A stretch of DNA of 64,000 nt from an uncultured Selenomonadales bacterium (GCA_947307055.1 CAMZHX010000011.1:18398-82397), one strand, 5' to 3'; shown: positions 20,601 through 29,822, numbered from the stretch's first letter. Notes: generated by a model from the sequence alone, not told the origin. Numbers and translations: made by a program.

Positions 20601-23600
20601 CACCCCACCGTATATCATGGCGACGAACCGACCAATTATGTGGATAAGGAAACTTGGACAATCAAATCGTCGAACGCAATCGAATCAGCGGACGGCTTGG
20701 AACTGAGCGGCATCCACTACACGCCCGAAAACTCCAACGATAAATGGGTTGTCATCATTCACGGCTACGGGCACAATCATAAACACATGTATCCTTTCGC
20801 GGGGTTTTTCCTTGATAACGGCTACAACGTCTTGATGGTAGACCAACGCGCCGCCGGCGATTCGGAAGGTAGCTGGCTGACTATGGGCACGGCGGAAAGT
20901 GCTGACATTGCGCTTTGGACGCAAGAAATTGCTCGCCGTAATCCCGACTCAAAAATTACACTCTTCGGCGTGTCAATGGGTGCGGCAACGGCAATGCTCG
21001 CCGCCGCCCGCTCGGATATCGCAAACGTCACGTCACTGGTCGAAGATTGCGGCTATTCAAACGTTGTCGATATAATAAACCTGTTCAACGACGTCATCTT
21101 ACATCAAGACCAATCGACGGTTGATATGATGATGCCTGTCTCCGAAAGCTTGACAGGCTACAACTTGGAGGACGCCGCGCCGATTAACTCGATTTCCGCC
21201 GCGAAGATGCCGACGCTGTTTATCACGGGCAGCAAAGATAGCGTTGTCGCGGGTTCAATGCTCCCCGCCTTGTATAACGCTTCGGGCGCGGAAGTTAAGG
21301 AACAATTTATCGTCGAGGGCGCAACTCATGGCATGGCCGGTATGTATGACCCCGTCGGCTATTCAAATACGACGTTCCGTTTCCTTGCCGAGGCGAACGG
21401 CGAAGGTTGGGAAACTTCCAATAAAACCGACGATATTTCACTGCGCGGAACCAAATACAACGACACGATTTCAACCAGCGGCGATAATGTCACGGTAAAC
21501 ACGGGCGTAGGTGACGATTCAATCACTAACACCGGAGAAAATGTTCTGTTCCTGTACAATGAGGGCGACGGCTCCGACACTATCAGCGGCTTTAACGAAT
21601 CAACCGCCCTTCAAATTTCCGGCGACTACTCGACTGTTACCAGCGGTGATGATGTTGTCGTGACTGTCGGGGAAGATGCTATCACTTTGACCGACGCGGC
21701 GAGCTTAGACGCTCTCAATATTTTCAACGACACCACCGGACAAACTATCGCCAATGCCGACGACAACACTTTAATCAGCGGCACGGGCGGCAACGATTCT
21801 ATTGGCAATATCGGCGACAACGTCACGATAAGAGGCTTGCTCGGCAACGACACCATTACCAATTTAGGCGCAAGGTCTATCGTCGACGGCGGACTTGATG
21901 ACGACGTAATCGAAAACAACAGCGCAAATACGACAATCATTGGCAGCTACGGTAACGACTCCATTCACAACACCGAAAGCAACTACAATTCAATCAGCGC
22001 GGGCGCGGGTAATGATACGATTCTTAACGACCATGCCTACTACGCGACGATTGAGAGCGGCGACGGCGACGACTTAATAACCATTGCGCGCGGTCATTAT
22101 ACAAACATTGACGCTGGAGATGGCAACGATACCATTTTGGGCGATGGTAGCAATGATTGGGCAATGGGCGGCTACGCAACCATTAACGGCGGCGACGGCA
22201 ACGACTATATCAACCCCGAAACTAGCGATTCAGCGTCGATAATGGGCGGCGACGGTGCTGACACTATCATAACTTCCGGCAACGACGCAACGATTAACGG
22301 CGGCGCAAGTTCAGACGTTATCAGCTTGACCGGCGCGTCAGTCGATAACATTATAATCGAGTACGAGACCGGCTCCGGCAACGATTCTATCTACGGACTG
22401 AACGAAACCGGAATTATCAGCATCACTTCGGGCGAAGAATATTCAACGGCTCAAAGCGGCGACGACGTTATTTTGACGGTCGGAGAAAATACAATCATGG
22501 TCGCGGGCGCGTCAAGCGTCAACGTTGTCAACTACGAACTCACAGGTTCAGACATTGAAAACACCGTCAACAATACGCTAGTCACCGGCACTAGGTTTGA
22601 TGACGAAATTAACAACAAAGGCTCCAACGTCACAATCGACGCGAAGGCCGGCAAAGATTCTGTCTTCAATTACGGCGCAAGTGCCAGCATAAATGGCGGC
22701 GCGGGTGACGATTTAATTTTAAACAACGGCCAAAACGTCACAATCAGCGGCGATTACGGCGACGACTACGTTTCTAACTGGGATAGCAACGCTTCAGTTA
22801 GCGGTGGTTACGGCAACGACACAATTTATAACAACGGCTCCAATGCCACGATAAACGGCGGCGGCGGCAACGATTCCATTTCCAACGACGGCGAAAATCT
22901 CCTCATCGAATACAGCGGCGGCATGGATACTGTTGTTGGCGTCAATGAAACGTCAACGATTTCCGTTAGCGGCGACTTCAGCAAAGATGATATTGTTCAA
23001 GGCGTAAGAAATGTCCTGATTCCTTCCGGCGATTACTTCCTCACCTTGCAAGACGCTATGCTCACGACCGATTCAATTAACGTCAACGGCGAGACGATTG
23101 AACTTGACAAAACTATCAGCTTGCTTGGCAGCGGCAGTGCTACAATCAGCAGAAGCAATGTCACGATAAACGGCGACGAGGGCGAAAACTTAATCACCCT
23201 CACGGACGACGCTAAGAACAATACTATCGTGCTCGCCGGCAAAACAACTGTCGAAGGCTTCAAAACCGGCTTTGGCGAAGATGCCGATACTGTTTATATC
23301 AAAGAAGGTGACGAGCCCAGCGTCGACTTCAAAGACGAGGGCTTGAGCCTTTACTACGATAACGACCCCGATAATTATCTGACCTTCGCGGGACTTTCCA
23401 CGACCGCCGGAATAACTTTCTACGATGAGAATAGCAGCTTAAAAACCTCCAAGAATGTTTTCATTGCCGATGATGACTGGTACAAAGTTACTGACGGCGC
23501 GGCTGATTACTACGTCGGCGCAACCGCCAAGATGAATCACGGCATAGACTTCACCGGCATAAGCGACGCGCTCAATATCTCACTCGATACCGATTACACG

Positions 23601-26600
23601 GCTGACGTTGCCTTCTGGGTCAATAACGTTTACTCGATAAGAGGCGGCGCGGGCAATACCACAATAACCGGCACCGATAATGACGATACGATTATTGCTG
23701 GCACCGGCAACACGACCATTAACGCGGGCGCGGGCAATAACTTAGTCAACGTTGAGGACGCTGAAAGTGCGCTCATTCAACTCGCGGGCAATACGACCGT
23801 TGAAGGCTTCAAGACCGGCTTTGGCGAAGGCACCGACACAATTTATATCGATGGCGACCCTGCAGGCGTTGAGTTCAAAGATGGCGGCTTGACTTTCGGC
23901 AACAGCACCGACAGCTTGGCTTTGAGCGGCATAACGACTACTTCAAAAGTCAACATATATCACGAGAGAAGAAGCGTTCTTAATAAGGGCGTCTTCATTG
24001 CCGAAAACGATTGGTATAGCGTCCAGAGTAGCGATTTGACCGTTGGTAGCGGCGAAGAAGTTTACTTCGTGGGCACCACCTCCAAATCCCAAGTAGGCGT
24101 AGACTTTAGCGGCATTTCTTCCGCGCTCAACGTCACTATGGATACCGCCTACGAGGATAGCGAAGACTTTGTACCTGGTACGACAACTTGGATTAACAGC
24201 GTGTACTCGCTCAAAGGCGGCGCGGGCAATACGACAATCACCGGCTCCAAACATTCAGATACGATTGTCGCGGGCACCGGCGCAACCACTATCAACGCGG
24301 CGGCGGGTGATGATAATATCAGCTTAGGTTCCTCTGCGGCTCTAGTTCAATACACTTCGGGCGACGGCAACGACACTATCGAAGGATTCAATAGAAATTC
24401 GACATTGCAAATCGGCGACGGCACAAGCACCTACTCCACACAAGTTAGCGGCTCCGATGTTATTGTTACGGTCGGCGACGAGGCAATCACTTTGGTTGAC
24501 GCAAGCGACGTTAGACTGAACATAATCGGCGATTCGGGAAGTGTCAGCCCGCAACCTACTGTCGCTACCAAGAGCGTCGAGGAAATTAAAGAAGAAATCG
24601 GCGCGGATTCAATTCAAACTGCCTCCAAGGATACGTTAAAGGTCAACAATGACGACGGCAATAATTTGGTTTACGTCGACGAAGACGCGAAGGGCTCCAA
24701 GAAAATCACGCTCGGCACGGGCGGCGATGCTGTAGTTATCGAAAGCGCAAAGGCAAATGTAAGCGTCATAGGCGGCAAGGGTAATGACAGCCTTATCGTC
24801 AAGAACAGTGCGCCCGTCGAGTTCGATATGTCTAAGGGCGGCAAGGATAAAATTTACCTCGCTAACGACGACGCTAAAGAAAATGTCACGCTCAAAGGCT
24901 ACAACGTTTCCAACAACGGCGGCATTGTGGTTGGGACTTCGGACATTGCCGGAGCGATTCAAAACAAAGACATTACCTTTGGCAACGGCTCAATGCAAAT
25001 GGGCGCGGCTAATGCTAAAGTCACGTTCGCAGGTCATACGGACGATAGCGGCTCCACGACCGTTAAATTATTCGACGATAACGACGAGGCGCAAGCAGTC
25101 GGCTTCACCAATCGTGACGGCGGCAATCTCAACGTCAGCACCTCAAGCGATGATTATCTCTTGGTCGGCAACTACTTCGACGACAAATCGGGCGGCTCGA
25201 CAATCACGGGCGGCAAAGGCAATGACAATATCCTTGCGGGCGGCGGCGATGTCGTCAACGCGGGCGCAGGTCATAATCAAGTTATCCTCGACACCGTAGA
25301 GAATCGCGACGGCGCAGATATTATTCTTAACAGCGGCAAGACGACCGTTCAAAACTTCAAGGCGGGCTTTGAGGGCGACCGCGTATTCTTCGGCGTCAAC
25401 GATGTTATCGATTTCAAATTTGACGGCACGAATGTCAGCGTTCAAAGCAATAACGTATGGCATGGCGTATTGTCCGAAGTTGGCAACGGCGCGAACTTTG
25501 TAAATATTTTGTCGGCCGATGCAAATGGTCCTGTTAAAGTTGCTGTGGCGCAGGAAGGCGCAGTTATCGCGGTTGAGGACGAACTCGCCGACTATTACAT
25601 TGGCGAAAAATCCGGCATCGACTTCACGAACTACAGCGGCGAGCTTATGGCAAATCTCGGTTCGCAACAACAAAGTCTTGGCACCGGCGAAGTTCTGTTT
25701 GCCGGAATCAATCAAATTACGGCGGGCAGTGGTCAGACAACGTTAATGGGCTCGGCGAAAAATGAAACGCTTTACGCGGGCACGGGCGCGGCGTCCATTT
25801 ACGGCGGCGGCGGCAAAAATCTTTTGGCGAACAGCTCCGACGATAAGGACGGCTCGACAACGTTCTTGGTCTTGGGCAATGCTGACGGCGCGAAGAATAC
25901 TATTGCCGGCTTTAACTTCGCAGGTGGTGACGGCGTCGCAGATAAAATCGAAGTCGATACCAATACAAATGTCGTTTCCAACGTCGCGATTTCGGGCAAC
26001 GATGTTATTATCGAAGTCAGCAACCGCGCAGGCACCGCGACCGAACGTGCAGTCATTAGCGGCGCAGTCGGACAAAATATGCAATTCGGCGATAACGTCG
26101 TTGCGCAAGTCAATGCAACAGATTTGGTCTACGACGGCACAGCGAATTTCTTCGTCGCGACCAGCAACAATGCGTCAATCAGCGTAGGCGCGGACGTTGG
26201 GACTAAGGCGGAAATTTGGCTCGACGGCAAACCCGGCAACGCTCTAGGCAAAAACTTTGTCGGCGACATCAGGACGATTGACGCGACGGCCTCCAGTGTC
26301 AAAGCTGAATTGGCCGGCAACGACACCGATAACACAATCCTTGCCGGCTCTGGCGATACAAGTTTGTGGGGCGGCAATGGCGGCGATGACTTCATGCAAG
26401 GCGGCGCAGGTCACGATTCTTTCTACTACACCAACGGCAATGGCAACGACACTATCAGCGGAGCCGGCACGGGCGATGTCGTCTTCTTGAGCGAAATGAC
26501 GCTCGACCAAATTTCTACTACTTCGGTTTCAAACGGCACGGCGGTTATCAGCTTCAAAGACGGCGGCTCGCTCACAGTTGGCGACGCGGCTAATTGCCAA

Positions 26601-26669
26601 TTCGTTCTCACTCAAGGCGATCAATATCAGACATACAGAGTCAACGGCGATCAATTTGTCGCAGGCTGA
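17634..26669 (+). CDS. giant RTX-like protein 3 with embedded alpha/beta-hydrolase domain
   Basis: A 3011-residue protein with AGGAGG six bases before ATG 17634. It opens MSNFIFDLQRFD. Residues about 20-960 are beta-rich repeats, parts nearly identical to protein 2. Residues about 970-1260 form an alpha/beta-hydrolase: HGYGHNHKH near 1043 (oxyanion region), nucleophile Ser1114 in GVSMG, acid Asp1202 in GSKD, and His1232 in ATHG. Residues about 1270-2300 hold dense GxGNDxI RTX-like repeats. Residues about 2355-3011 are the shared C-terminal module, ending QYQTYRVNGDQFVAG. The family suggests an exported serine hydrolase (esterase, lipase or peptidase) on a calcium-binding scaffold. The substrate is unknown. 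Confidence 0.75.
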   Translation: MSNFIFDLQRFDSTVTIASGQSQTIGDVTYRATSDAVLNLDDEGAVSGIASGVVVAQLTDADSSPQITFDGSTAFAFSCSSSDSALQVKASGTSISYTSGQVTYSADGFSGAGEVSVTGYMGNILPFDVVFDIPDSGIKFTFDSDNNITTLNADEKVNATLTFPESAATLIENIKPLIPVLLKVDEDTANRLYNIAVKLVSSSTTAQVQGVQSWNQNDKKLTLNQNSLLAFNVLDYDLSMTAEGGNVDGLSFFYQLTNGTELSAGARFIPNTDENAGLNLTFAKSGSQIYDGVLKVTSGAIDIDVVNTKASVEKDTAVTMTLQDGSLAEFKFDNAASITYSANESGLAYLTFGENDGKLEMTIYRGDTPVFTTGIEINGSLTLDTDNQTVGVTKDTTTIITIGNNTATINVTDDAGFKIGLSNDAITITPQEDDGSLNISLSNGDETVFQNTVSVSNGSIIFNPATQEMTLTDGTTISFLINDNYTLTATASGDATSTLSLSTSGIAITPSTGDGSLDLTLTGTSSGSLSANIEVLSGSFILSEGGALTVAKDTELQIKFSDNYIVNFKATDKAGGTLSLGADGITFAPGSDDGGLQLSITRDGQTRSASLDVTGSVTYKLDGSISLAKDTVVRNVFDSGNILTITANTDASGSIKFNPQTGLTITPSTADALNVVLSTDNLDVVNVSSITGSINYNGGVITASDGTKARISYYFGWESDLYTTGGSASIQFTDDRTIYTANEGSTFTVDYLDGTTTEIQSGSYADVYGETIEDYTELVSEGTILRSNDAEVVFTLEKAGNYTINGMAITATKNNVEVHLLDYNTVTFDADAGITFNEQEFSGSGTVTLTDGNITVENTEDNVAVNGTALADSISNSGASVTITGGEGDDLIQIDGDNVRIQYSAGDGNDTIEGLNETSTLSVGNNLYSTQQSGDDLILTVGENKITLVDAANLDELNIVPDVKTATSLVGAMLYRTEAGYPIIAGMAFHPTVYHGDEPTNYVDKETWTIKSSNAIESADGLELSGIHYTPENSNDKWVVIIHGYGHNHKHMYPFAGFFLDNGYNVLMVDQRAAGDSEGSWLTMGTAESADIALWTQEIARRNPDSKITLFGVSMGAATAMLAAARSDIANVTSLVEDCGYSNVVDIINLFNDVILHQDQSTVDMMMPVSESLTGYNLEDAAPINSISAAKMPTLFITGSKDSVVAGSMLPALYNASGAEVKEQFIVEGATHGMAGMYDPVGYSNTTFRFLAEANGEGWETSNKTDDISLRGTKYNDTISTSGDNVTVNTGVGDDSITNTGENVLFLYNEGDGSDTISGFNESTALQISGDYSTVTSGDDVVVTVGEDAITLTDAASLDALNIFNDTTGQTIANADDNTLISGTGGNDSIGNIGDNVTIRGLLGNDTITNLGARSIVDGGLDDDVIENNSANTTIIGSYGNDSIHNTESNYNSISAGAGNDTILNDHAYYATIESGDGDDLITIARGHYTNIDAGDGNDTILGDGSNDWAMGGYATINGGDGNDYINPETSDSASIMGGDGADTIITSGNDATINGGASSDVISLTGASVDNIIIEYETGSGNDSIYGLNETGIISITSGEEYSTAQSGDDVILTVGENTIMVAGASSVNVVNYELTGSDIENTVNNTLVTGTRFDDEINNKGSNVTIDAKAGKDSVFNYGASASINGGAGDDLILNNGQNVTISGDYGDDYVSNWDSNASVSGGYGNDTIYNNGSNATINGGGGNDSISNDGENLLIEYSGGMDTVVGVNETSTISVSGDFSKDDIVQGVRNVLIPSGDYFLTLQDAMLTTDSINVNGETIELDKTISLLGSGSATISRSNVTINGDEGENLITLTDDAKNNTIVLAGKTTVEGFKTGFGEDADTVYIKEGDEPSVDFKDEGLSLYYDNDPDNYLTFAGLSTTAGITFYDENSSLKTSKNVFIADDDWYKVTDGAADYYVGATAKMNHGIDFTGISDALNISLDTDYTADVAFWVNNVYSIRGGAGNTTITGTDNDDTIIAGTGNTTINAGAGNNLVNVEDAESALIQLAGNTTVEGFKTGFGEGTDTIYIDGDPAGVEFKDGGLTFGNSTDSLALSGITTTSKVNIYHERRSVLNKGVFIAENDWYSVQSSDLTVGSGEEVYFVGTTSKSQVGVDFSGISSALNVTMDTAYEDSEDFVPGTTTWINSVYSLKGGAGNTTITGSKHSDTIVAGTGATTINAAAGDDNISLGSSAALVQYTSGDGNDTIEGFNRNSTLQIGDGTSTYSTQVSGSDVIVTVGDEAITLVDASDVRLNIIGDSGSVSPQPTVATKSVEEIKEEIGADSIQTASKDTLKVNNDDGNNLVYVDEDAKGSKKITLGTGGDAVVIESAKANVSVIGGKGNDSLIVKNSAPVEFDMSKGGKDKIYLANDDAKENVTLKGYNVSNNGGIVVGTSDIAGAIQNKDITFGNGSMQMGAANAKVTFAGHTDDSGSTTVKLFDDNDEAQAVGFTNRDGGNLNVSTSSDDYLLVGNYFDDKSGGSTITGGKGNDNILAGGGDVVNAGAGHNQVILDTVENRDGADIILNSGKTTVQNFKAGFEGDRVFFGVNDVIDFKFDGTNVSVQSNNVWHGVLSEVGNGANFVNILSADANGPVKVAVAQEGAVIAVEDELADYYIGEKSGIDFTNYSGELMANLGSQQQSLGTGEVLFAGINQITAGSGQTTLMGSAKNETLYAGTGAASIYGGGGKNLLANSSDDKDGSTTFLVLGNADGAKNTIAGFNFAGGDGVADKIEVDTNTNVVSNVAISGNDVIIEVSNRAGTATERAVISGAVGQNMQFGDNVVAQVNATDLVYDGTANFFVATSNNASISVGADVGTKAEIWLDGKPGNALGKNFVGDIRTIDATASSVKAELAGNDTDNTILAGSGDTSLWGGNGGDDFMQGGAGHDSFYYTNGNGNDTISGAGTGDVVFLSEMTLDQISTTSVSNGTAVISFKDGGSLTVGDAANCQFVLTQGDQYQTYRVNGDQFVAG

Positions 26670-26735
26670 TTTAGTGATTAGGGGTTAATGTTTAGTGATT
26701 AGAGTTTTACTAGCCACTAATAGCTAATCACTAAC
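26670..26735. repeat. 7-8-bp-unit inverted repeat after giant protein 3
   Basis: TTAGTGATTAG units on the left are matched by CTAATCACTAAC on the right. It lies between the stop codon and a terminator. Confidence 0.75.
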
Positions 26736-26738
26736 AAG

Positions 26739-26772
26739 CTCTGCTCTTCTAAACGAGGGGCAGATTTTTTTT
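26739..26772 (+). terminator. intrinsic terminator after giant protein 3
   Basis: CTCTGC...GGGCAGA stem followed by eight T. It is almost identical to the hairpin at 9111-9144. Confidence 0.8.
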
Positions 26773-26774
26773 GC

Positions 26775-26803
26775 TTGCAACGGAAGGGCTTTTGTTGTAT
26801 AAC
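26775..26803 (+). promoter_or_regulatory. duplicated promoter before the decayed copy
   Basis: TTGCAA, 17 bases, TATAAC. Spacing and flanking GGAAGG..CTTTT sequence match the promoter at 9146-9174. Confidence 0.6.
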
Positions 26804-26841
26804 TTTTGCAATATATGGAAAGGAAGTAAAGAGATTCTTTC

Positions 26842-27388
26842 TATGTACATAGAAAATAGCAATAGTACCATAGTTACCGGCACAAATAGCGACGACACAA
26901 TTATCAATAGCGGCAGAAACGCCACATTCAAGCACTCGGCGGCAACGATTCCATTGACAACGATGACGGCGCAAAGAATACGATTGCCGGCTTTAACTTC
27001 GTGAGCGGTGACGGCGTCGCTGACAAAATCGAAGTCGATGCCAATAAAAATGTCGTTTCCAACGTCGCAATTTCGGGCAATGATGTTATAATAGAAGTCA
27101 GCAGCCGCGCAGGCACCGCTACTGAACGCGCAGTCATTCAAGGCGCAGTCGGTATTCAATTCGGCTCAAACGTCGTGGCGCAAGTCAACGCAACAGATTT
27201 GGTCTACGACGGCACAGCAAACTTCTCCAAATTTCTACTACCGCTGTTGAGAATGGCACGGCGGTATCAGCTTCAAAGACAGCGGCTCGCTCACAGTCGG
27301 CGACGCGGCTAATTGCCAATTCGTCATGACGCAGGGCAACCAATATCAATCTTACAGAGTCAACGGCAATCAATTTGTCGCGGTCTGA
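26842..27388 (+). pseudogene. decayed fourth copy of the giant-protein family
   Basis: ATG 26842 opens a frame reading MYIENSNSTIVTGTNSDDTI. It shifts near 26930-26945 into a frame matching the shared C-terminal module (DGVADKIEVDANKNVV, then DLVYDGTANF). Near 27225 about 110 codons are missing compared with protein 3. A further single-base shift near 27270 is needed to recover GSLTVGDAANCQF and the end NGNQFVAV. So there are at least two frame disruptions, an internal deletion and loss of nearly all of the N-terminal region. It retains the duplicated promoter upstream. It may be a remnant, or a donor for gene conversion. Confidence 0.8.
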
Positions 27389-27441
27389 AGTAGGGGAGTA
27401 GCACTTATTCCCCACTTCTCTTATTCCCTAGTTCCTAAGGA
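27389..27441. repeat. short repeat element before the clpX-like gene
   Basis: AGTAGGGGAGTAG units, then TTATTCCCTAGTTCCTAAGG. The arms are imperfectly complementary. Its right end supplies the AAGGAGG ribosome-binding site of the next gene. Confidence 0.6.
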
Positions 27442-27453
27442 GGAATTTTTTAG

Positions 27454-28767
27454 ATGGCATTTGACAGTTATCATTGTAGCGTTTGCGGTCGGCGCATTAA
27501 AATTCAGAGCCGCACTGATATGCCCGTCCTCGACCCCAATACCGGATTCGGCATTTGCAAGAGCTGTATCAAAAATATTTATCATTTTATCGAGGACGAG
27601 GAAGGCGGCTCAACTCGCAAGGTCAAGAGAGGTTTTAAAAATGCGCTCGGCGATTTGCTCGCGAAGAACAAGCCGCACATAATCAAACAATATCTCGACG
27701 AATATATCATCATGCAGGAGCGCGCGAAAAAAATTTTGTCGGTCGCGGCGTACAATCACTACAAGCGCATGAAATACGATTTGGATAATCGCGGCGGCGT
27801 CGCTGACGAAATCGACAAATCCAACGTCATAATTTTAGGACCGACCGGTTGCGGCAAAACTGCGATGCTTAGTCATCTTTCCAAACTTTTAAATATACCC
27901 TTTGCCGTGACGGACGCTTCGAGCTTGACGGAGGCGGGCTTTGTCGGCGCGGATGTCGAAGTCGCTGTGCGTAATCTCTACTACGCGGCGGGCATGGACG
28001 TTGAGAAGACCGAGCACGGGATAATTTATCTGGACGAGTTCGACAAAATCGCTCGCAAATCCGGCGCGAACAATTCTATAACGGCCGACCCCGGTCATGA
28101 AGGCGTTCAGCAAGGACTTTTGAAAATGTTGGAAGGCAGCGTTGTCGAGTTCACCGAGCGCGGTCAACGTAAACACCCCGAAGCCCCTACGATTAAAGTT
28201 GACACGAAAAATATTTTGTTCATATGCGGCGGCGCGTTCGTCGGCATTGAAAAGATTATCGAAAAGCGCGTCAGGAAGGACAACGCCGCTATCGGTTTTG
28301 GTTCGGAAGTCCCGTCGAAAGAAGATACCAATAAAAAATTCAACGAGCTGATTCATCAAGTGCGTCCAGAAGATTTGATGAAGTACGGCATTATTCCGGA
28401 AATTATCGGGCGATTGCCGGTCATCTGCACGCTTGAAACGCTCGACGAAGACGCGCTGTTGAGAATCTTAACCGAGCCGAAAAACGCGCCCGTCAAACAA
28501 TACGAAAAACTTTTGGCAATGGACAATGTTAAATTGGAGTTCGAGGAGGCGGCACTGCGACTGGTCGCGAAAATGGCAATCGAGCGCAAAACCGGAGCGC
28601 GTTCGCTCAAAGGTATTATCGAAGACGTGATGCTTGATGTAATGTTTGAGATTCCGAAGTCGGACGAGCCGCGCAAAATCATCATAACCGAAGCTTGCAT
28701 AAAGGGCGAGGAGCAACCAAAAATTTTGCCGCTCGATGAAGTCAAGCTCGTCAAGGAATCGGCATGA
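27454..28767 (+). CDS. clpX: ClpX-like AAA+ unfoldase
   Basis: A 437-residue protein with full ClpX architecture, which unfolds substrates and feeds them to ClpP. Zinc-finger cysteines are at 8, 11, 35 and 38. The 23 residues between the pairs exceed the usual 18. Walker A GPTGCGKT is at 129-136 and Walker B YLDEFDK at 192-198. The pore loop reads GFVG (162-165) instead of GYVG. The RKH loop is at 239-241, and the ClpP-binding IGF loop at 280-282 is intact. No clpP is adjacent. The divergent finger suggests altered adaptor or substrate choice, or a second clpX copy. It overlaps the next gene by four bases (ATGA). Confidence 0.85.
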   Translation: MAFDSYHCSVCGRRIKIQSRTDMPVLDPNTGFGICKSCIKNIYHFIEDEEGGSTRKVKRGFKNALGDLLAKNKPHIIKQYLDEYIIMQERAKKILSVAAYNHYKRMKYDLDNRGGVADEIDKSNVIILGPTGCGKTAMLSHLSKLLNIPFAVTDASSLTEAGFVGADVEVAVRNLYYAAGMDVEKTEHGIIYLDEFDKIARKSGANNSITADPGHEGVQQGLLKMLEGSVVEFTERGQRKHPEAPTIKVDTKNILFICGGAFVGIEKIIEKRVRKDNAAIGFGSEVPSKEDTNKKFNELIHQVRPEDLMKYGIIPEIIGRLPVICTLETLDEDALLRILTEPKNAPVKQYEKLLAMDNVKLEFEEAALRLVAKMAIERKTGARSLKGIIEDVMLDVMFEIPKSDEPRKIIITEACIKGEEQPKILPLDEVKLVKESA

Positions 28768-29645
28768 TGACAATGCGTAATGCGCAATGCGTAATGCGTA
28801 ATGAAAAAAACTTTTCCCATTTCCCATTTCCCATTTCCCTTGACTTCGCGATAATCGGCGGGTCGGGCACGCTTAGTAGTGACTTCCCGAAAAATTTTGC
28901 GGACGTCGAGATTTTAGCGGAAGATTTATTTTTCGAGACGCCTTACGGGAAAAGTCCTGCATTCAGACTTTGCAAGGTCGACGGGAAAAATTTCTTGACG
29001 TGCAAAATGCATGGTTGGCGGAGCGGCGTCACTCGCGCTGATTCTTCGCGGCAAATTTTTTGGACGTTCAGGGAAGCCGGCGTTAAAAAGATTTTTTCGG
29101 AAGGCGGCGTCGGCACAATCAATCACCTGCTCAACCCTCGCGACTTGATGATTCCCGACGATTACCTTGACTTGTCCAACAGAAAAGATGTTCAGCTTGA
29201 CGGGAAATTTTTGCTGATAATGCGCGACGCTCTTTGTCCAAATCTGCGCGGGAAACTTTTGGAAGCGGCTAGGAAATTTTTCGACGGTCGGATTTTCGAG
29301 CGCGGGATTTACGCCGTGACGGACGGTCGCCACTTCGAGAGCCCCGCCGAAATTGCTATGCTCAAAGGGCACGCCGATATTGTCGGACAAAGCCTCGCGC
29401 CCGAAGTTTATCTTGCGCGAGAAATCGGCGCGTGTTATGCAAATCTTTCGTTTGTGGTCAACTACGGCGAGGGGCTTAAAGTTTGGTCGCACGAGGTCAT
29501 GAAAAATATTTTCTACGACGACGCCGAACTTATCGGGAAAATTTTGCTCGACGCTATTAAAAATACCGACACCAATAAAAATTCTTGTCATTGCCGCGAA
29601 CTTCGCAAGGAAACTCTGCTCAAAGAAATTTACGACGCTAAATAA
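28764..29645 (+). CDS. purine nucleoside / methylthioadenosine phosphorylase family
   Basis: 293 residues from ATG 28764, overlapping the clpX stop. The family fold starts only at about residue 28 (DFAIIGGSG). It continues with the phosphate- and ribose-site segments THxR-like GWRSGVTRAD, GGVGTINHLL and the C-terminal SHEVMKN. Members cleave purine nucleosides or 5-methylthioadenosine with phosphate. Substrate cannot be assigned here. The first 27 residues are encoded by a repeat element (GCGTAAT units, then TTTCCCA units) and have no family counterpart. An alternative later start within the repeat is possible. Confidence 0.7.
   Translation: MMTMRNAQCVMRNEKNFSHFPFPISLDFAIIGGSGTLSSDFPKNFADVEILAEDLFFETPYGKSPAFRLCKVDGKNFLTCKMHGWRSGVTRADSSRQIFWTFREAGVKKIFSEGGVGTINHLLNPRDLMIPDDYLDLSNRKDVQLDGKFLLIMRDALCPNLRGKLLEAARKFFDGRIFERGIYAVTDGRHFESPAEIAMLKGHADIVGQSLAPEVYLAREIGACYANLSFVVNYGEGLKVWSHEVMKNIFYDDAELIGKILLDAIKNTDTNKNSCHCRELRKETLLKEIYDAK
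28772..28842. repeat. 7-bp-unit element forming the N terminus of the phosphorylase gene
   Basis: Four to five GCGTAAT-type units are followed by TTTCCCA units. The two halves are of different unit types and not complementary to each other, unlike most other copies. Confidence 0.75.
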
Positions 29646-29733
29646 ATTTTACAAGGCTAGCAATGCGCAACATTGCGTACCGACGCGGCGATTTTGTTCA
29701 AATTATCGGGCGGCAAGACGCGTCCGCTGTTCC

Positions 29734-29764
29734 CCCGCTTTCAAAGCGGGTGGAAATTTTTTTT
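29734..29764 (+). terminator. intrinsic terminator after the phosphorylase gene
   Basis: CCCGCT/AGCGGG stem (29734-29750) followed by a T-rich run ending at 29764. Confidence 0.75.
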
Positions 29765-29822
29765 GCCGTGTTGTAGAATAGCGACGGCTTTCAAGCCCAC
29801 TCAAATTTTGGGAGCTAACGAA

